From: Diphasiastrum complanatum
Lineage: Eukaryota > Streptophyta > Lycopodiopsida > Lycopodiales > Lycopodiaceae
Length of the DNA: 64,000 nt
NCBI GenBank assembly: GCA_029204225.1
Contig: CM055102.1
Location: forward strand, 42,767,792 to 42,831,791
Reading direction: 5' to 3'
Below the pieces are notes generated by a model. That model saw only the letters and a program-made list of their open reading frames with translations. It did not search any database and had not been told where the DNA came from. Both the position numbers and the translations under genes were made by a program. This document shows, one piece after another, positions 61,175 through 64,000 of the stretch. The first letter of the stretch is position 1. Every line of letters begins with the position of its first letter.

Positions 61175-61803
61175 ACAATTGTCAACTAGTTACACTGTTT
61201 TATTTGGCAATTCTGGGCTCCAAAGTGAAATTTCAACTTAGAGTTAGTTTCATAATGAGACTCTAGATAGTGTTATTACTATTTTTAGCAAGTAGCTAAG
61301 TGGATGAGGTTGAGTTTGGACCCATTCTAATTGGTTAATTCTGGTACATTGCATTTGGACTAGTTTTTCTAGGTTTGTGGTTAAGTACCTAGTACCTAGA
61401 AGTTGGAGAATAGGGCCAAATGACATCATGGCTATTATAAATAGTTGTACTGGCATGGATAACTGTTCTTTGTTCTCTTATTATACATGGAGAACTCAGC
61501 TTTGTTGATTCTATGTCCATCTTATGTCATTTTCTCATGTATCTTGAGTTTCTATGTGTAGAATGTTGATTTTCTTGTAGATATTGAATTCACACATGTG
61601 AAGGATAGTAGGCTATTGCTGTTGTACAGAAAGGGATAGTACCTTACTATATTTTGATGTTCGTGATCAGATCTTTCTGATTTATGCAAGACTAGCATGC
61701 TAAAATTGTTGATTTCTACCTTCTAACTAGTTCTAGTTGTGTTGATCAAATTGACCCAAGATCAAAGATCCATTAAGTGCATTTTGGATTTGTAATTTTC
61801 ACA
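61171..61803 (+). repeat. 3' LTR of the second copia copy
   Basis: TGTGACAATTG to ATTTTCACA, about 633 bp, after the polypurine tract gaagagggag. The ends are TGTGA/TCACA. A TATA-like tataaatag lies near 61436. Confidence 0.8.
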
Positions 61804-62174
61804 TACTAATGGTTAGTGATTACCATAATGGTAATACTAACAGTGAAAGCCACTGCTTCTTGATCCTACCAAATTTAGGGCTGCAAAATATTGAATCAAG
61901 AAGAATCTAGATGCAAAAGTTAGAATCTTGATATGACATCTACTAGAATATATGATTCTCTACCATAGGATGCCTACTACAAGTGATTTGACCTAAAATG
62001 GTGATAGGATTACAATGATGCATTTTTGGACTCTTTTATTAAGCAAAAATTCAACATAATGGTGCCTAAGCCCAAAGATCAATTCCACCACCTGGAAGTA
62101 CAAAGCAAGGAGAAAATACCAAAAAGCTAGGATATAGCAGGAAGTAGCACCACATTCCATTTATGCAAAGCCAA
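61804..62174 (-). other. Truncated internal start of a minus-strand LTR element
   Basis: Lies just inside the PBS at 62175. No gag frame is recognised before it abuts the copia LTR end at 61803. Confidence 0.4.
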
Positions 62175-62186
62175 GCTCTGATACCA
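62175..62186 (-). other. Primer-binding site (tRNA-iMet type)
   Basis: Minus strand TGGTATCAGAGC, preceded by the probable LTR end ccttatag. Confidence 0.85.
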
Positions 62187-62669
62187 CTATAAGGATCACC
62201 TAATGAAGATCCGACTAGATCCCGTTGCATACAACCAAAAGGACACTTGTGGAGCAAAACCACCCAACCAACAGGAAAGGGCTAGTCAATACTCTAACCA
62301 CTTCACCCCTATGCCATGGTGAATGAATGTAAGAGAGGAGGGGCTCTTGGCTTCAAGGATCAGAAAACCCAATAGGGAGATCGGTGAGTCTCCATGGTAT
62401 ATATTCTCTCCAAGAGGAGAGAATATTTTCCTTAGGATCCCCATGCAACCTGAATTAGCAATTGACCTCCTATTCTTGCATTATAATAGTCAAACACCAT
62501 GCAAGTGCTCCTATGTCCAATTATAGGTCTGGGCCCTCATATGATTATTAATTACTTTATCGGCCAAGTCCGGAATGACGAGGCATAACCAATAACCACA
62601 TACACTGGAGTGACCGCTATCCATGTCACGAATTATTCCGAATCTCTCATATTGGACATGCATGTAACA
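62187..62669 (-). repeat. 5' LTR of a minus-strand LTR element
   Basis: Fixed by the PBS on one side and a TGTTACATG start on the other (minus strand). Contains an inverted ctctccaagaggagag at about 62408-62423. It interrupts the copia relic at 62690-63935. Confidence 0.6.
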
Positions 62670-62689
62670 CTTTCAATGTGAATGTCGAA

Positions 62690-63935
62690 TTCGGAAGAGA
62701 GCATTGTCTTAGCTTCCTTTATCAGATCGATATTGTTGTTGAAAAGCAATGTGTCGTCCACATACAAAGTGATGATAATAAAATAATGCTACACTGACTT
62801 GAAGTAGAAATTAGAATCTGAAGTTCTTGGTTTATAGTTGTGATCGATAAGAGAAGTATTGATACTTTGAAACCATGCTCGAGCATATTGCTTCAAGCCA
62901 TAAAGTGCTTTATGGAGTTTATACACATGAGTTTGTTTACCGTCAATATGATAACCTTCGGGTTGCACTATGTAAATGTCTTCTTTGATAACTCCATTAA
63001 GATAGGTTGTCTGTACATCCATTTGATGTATTTCCAAATCTGCTACAACAACAAATGACAATAGAAGTTTGATTGAAGAATGTTTAACTACTGGACTAAA
63101 AGTCTCAATGTAGTCGATGTTGTGTACCTGAGAAAATCCTGTGGCGACAAGTTGAGACTTTCTTCAATCGATGCTTCCATCTGCCTTGTACTGCTGGCAA
63201 GTAATTCGACAATAGTCCAAGTATGGTTCTTGATAAGAGATGGATACTCTTTATCCATAGCTTCTTTCTAGAGATCAGAATCTGGCTGATTGAGTGCCTC
63301 TTCAACAGTTGTCGGCTCTTGAACAAGGTAGGTTGCAGACTCATCGATATACCTGATAGGTTGTTTGCATTCTCTTGTCGATCTTTTGGGTAATGAACGA
63401 AGTTGGTTACTCTCATCATGATGTAGTTGCTGAACTGCAATGTCATCATCTTCGAATTCGATGTTGATAAGTTGTTCGTCTAGAGTAGACGAGCTTGGAC
63501 CTTCAATAGGACTAGTCGACTTGGGAAAAGTTCGATAATTCCGGAGAGTCTAATAGTTCGGCTATATGAGCTTTTCCCTTACCTTTGAGGTCGATAAACT
63601 GATCTTCGATGGAGATGGCATGTCGGCTAGTGAATATATATGACTCGACATGATCATACAACTTATAAGCTTTATCTGAAGTAGTGTAGCTGATGAAAAT
63701 AAACTTGATACTCTGGAAGTCGAGCTTCTTCCTGAGATTATGTGGTATTTGCGCATAAGCGATACATCCAAAAACTCGTAAATTTGATAATGATGGTTTG
63801 GAGCATGTCCAAACTTCATATGGTGTTTTGTTTGAGAGACCTTTAGAGGACATCTATTCTGAATATAAGCTGCAGTGGAAACAACTTCAGCCTAGAAGGA
63901 CTTCGGAAGTGTCACATGAGCTAACATGTGGTGAG
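62690..63935 (-). pseudogene. Ty1/copia relic (integrase end, RT), minus strand
   Basis: On the minus strand: an integrase C-terminal piece (VVSTAAYIQNRCPLKGLSNK, TPYEVW, LSNLRVFGCIAYAQIP), the linker, then RT pieces (GFSQVHNIDYIETFSPVVK in another frame, HQMDVQTTYLNGVIKEDIYI, QPEGY, YKLHKALYGLKQYARAW and the catalytic LYVDDTLLF near 62770). A stop replaces a conserved Trp near 63895, and at least two frame changes occur. It ends where a foreign LTR starts at about 62670. A different copia family from the 49880 element. Confidence 0.88.
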
Positions 63936-64000
63936 TTTTATTTTAGAATATAAAACAGCAAAAATATTATAGGGTTGGCAATATCTTTTTTGTTGAAATT
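63936..64000. other. Window edge, unassigned
   Basis: AT-rich. The copia integrase is no longer readable here, and the window ends before its upstream part could appear. Confidence 0.3.

Overview
This window is plant nuclear DNA, dominated by transposable elements. The signs are intron-containing genes of plant families (a DRM-type DNA methyltransferase and a COMT-type O-methyltransferase), plant hAT, Ty3/gypsy (chromovirus) and Ty1/copia elements, primer-binding sites matching initiator tRNA-Met, and long dinucleotide microsatellites. The gene sparsity and the apparently TE-swollen intron suggest a large genome (for example a gymnosperm or fern), but the species cannot be read from the sequence.

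Layout. 101-10374: a cluster of one hAT-like family. Copy A (+, internally inverted and degenerate) is followed by a 0.7 kb deletion derivative (-) and by copy C (+, nearly intact transposase). Ends abut (TA)n tracts and carry GGTACC/CCGCGG palindromes. 10691-31459: a TE-filled stretch, possibly one giant intron of the DRM gene. It holds a truncated chromovirus (12125-17889), a gag relic, and a second deleted chromovirus (20391-28416) whose LTR is split by a third element (22899-28340) with matching LTRs and a 5-bp target duplication. That third element has lost RT, RNase H and most of integrase; about 1.29 kb of unrecognised, almost stop-free sequence sits in their place. A ~0.5 kb repeat occurs near both edges of this stretch.

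31460-32821 encodes the whole rearranged catalytic domain of a DRM-type de novo cytosine methyltransferase. An upstream UBA-like exon at 11697-11761 is phase-compatible. Dispersed repeats in opposite orientation lie either side of the catalytic exon (29570-30180 and 37833-38420). 38675-44570 holds microsatellites, a copia relic and two related non-coding stretches. 44750-46257 (-) is a complete three-exon O-methyltransferase gene of 362 codons, the best-supported intact gene here.

47100-64000 is again mostly repeats: several Ty1/copia remnants on both strands (the best at 49880-52974), a 144-bp in-frame tandem duplication, minisatellites and a degenerate unknown ORF. The two host-type genes are functionally unrelated; DRM enzymes act in RNA-directed silencing of the element classes that surround this one.
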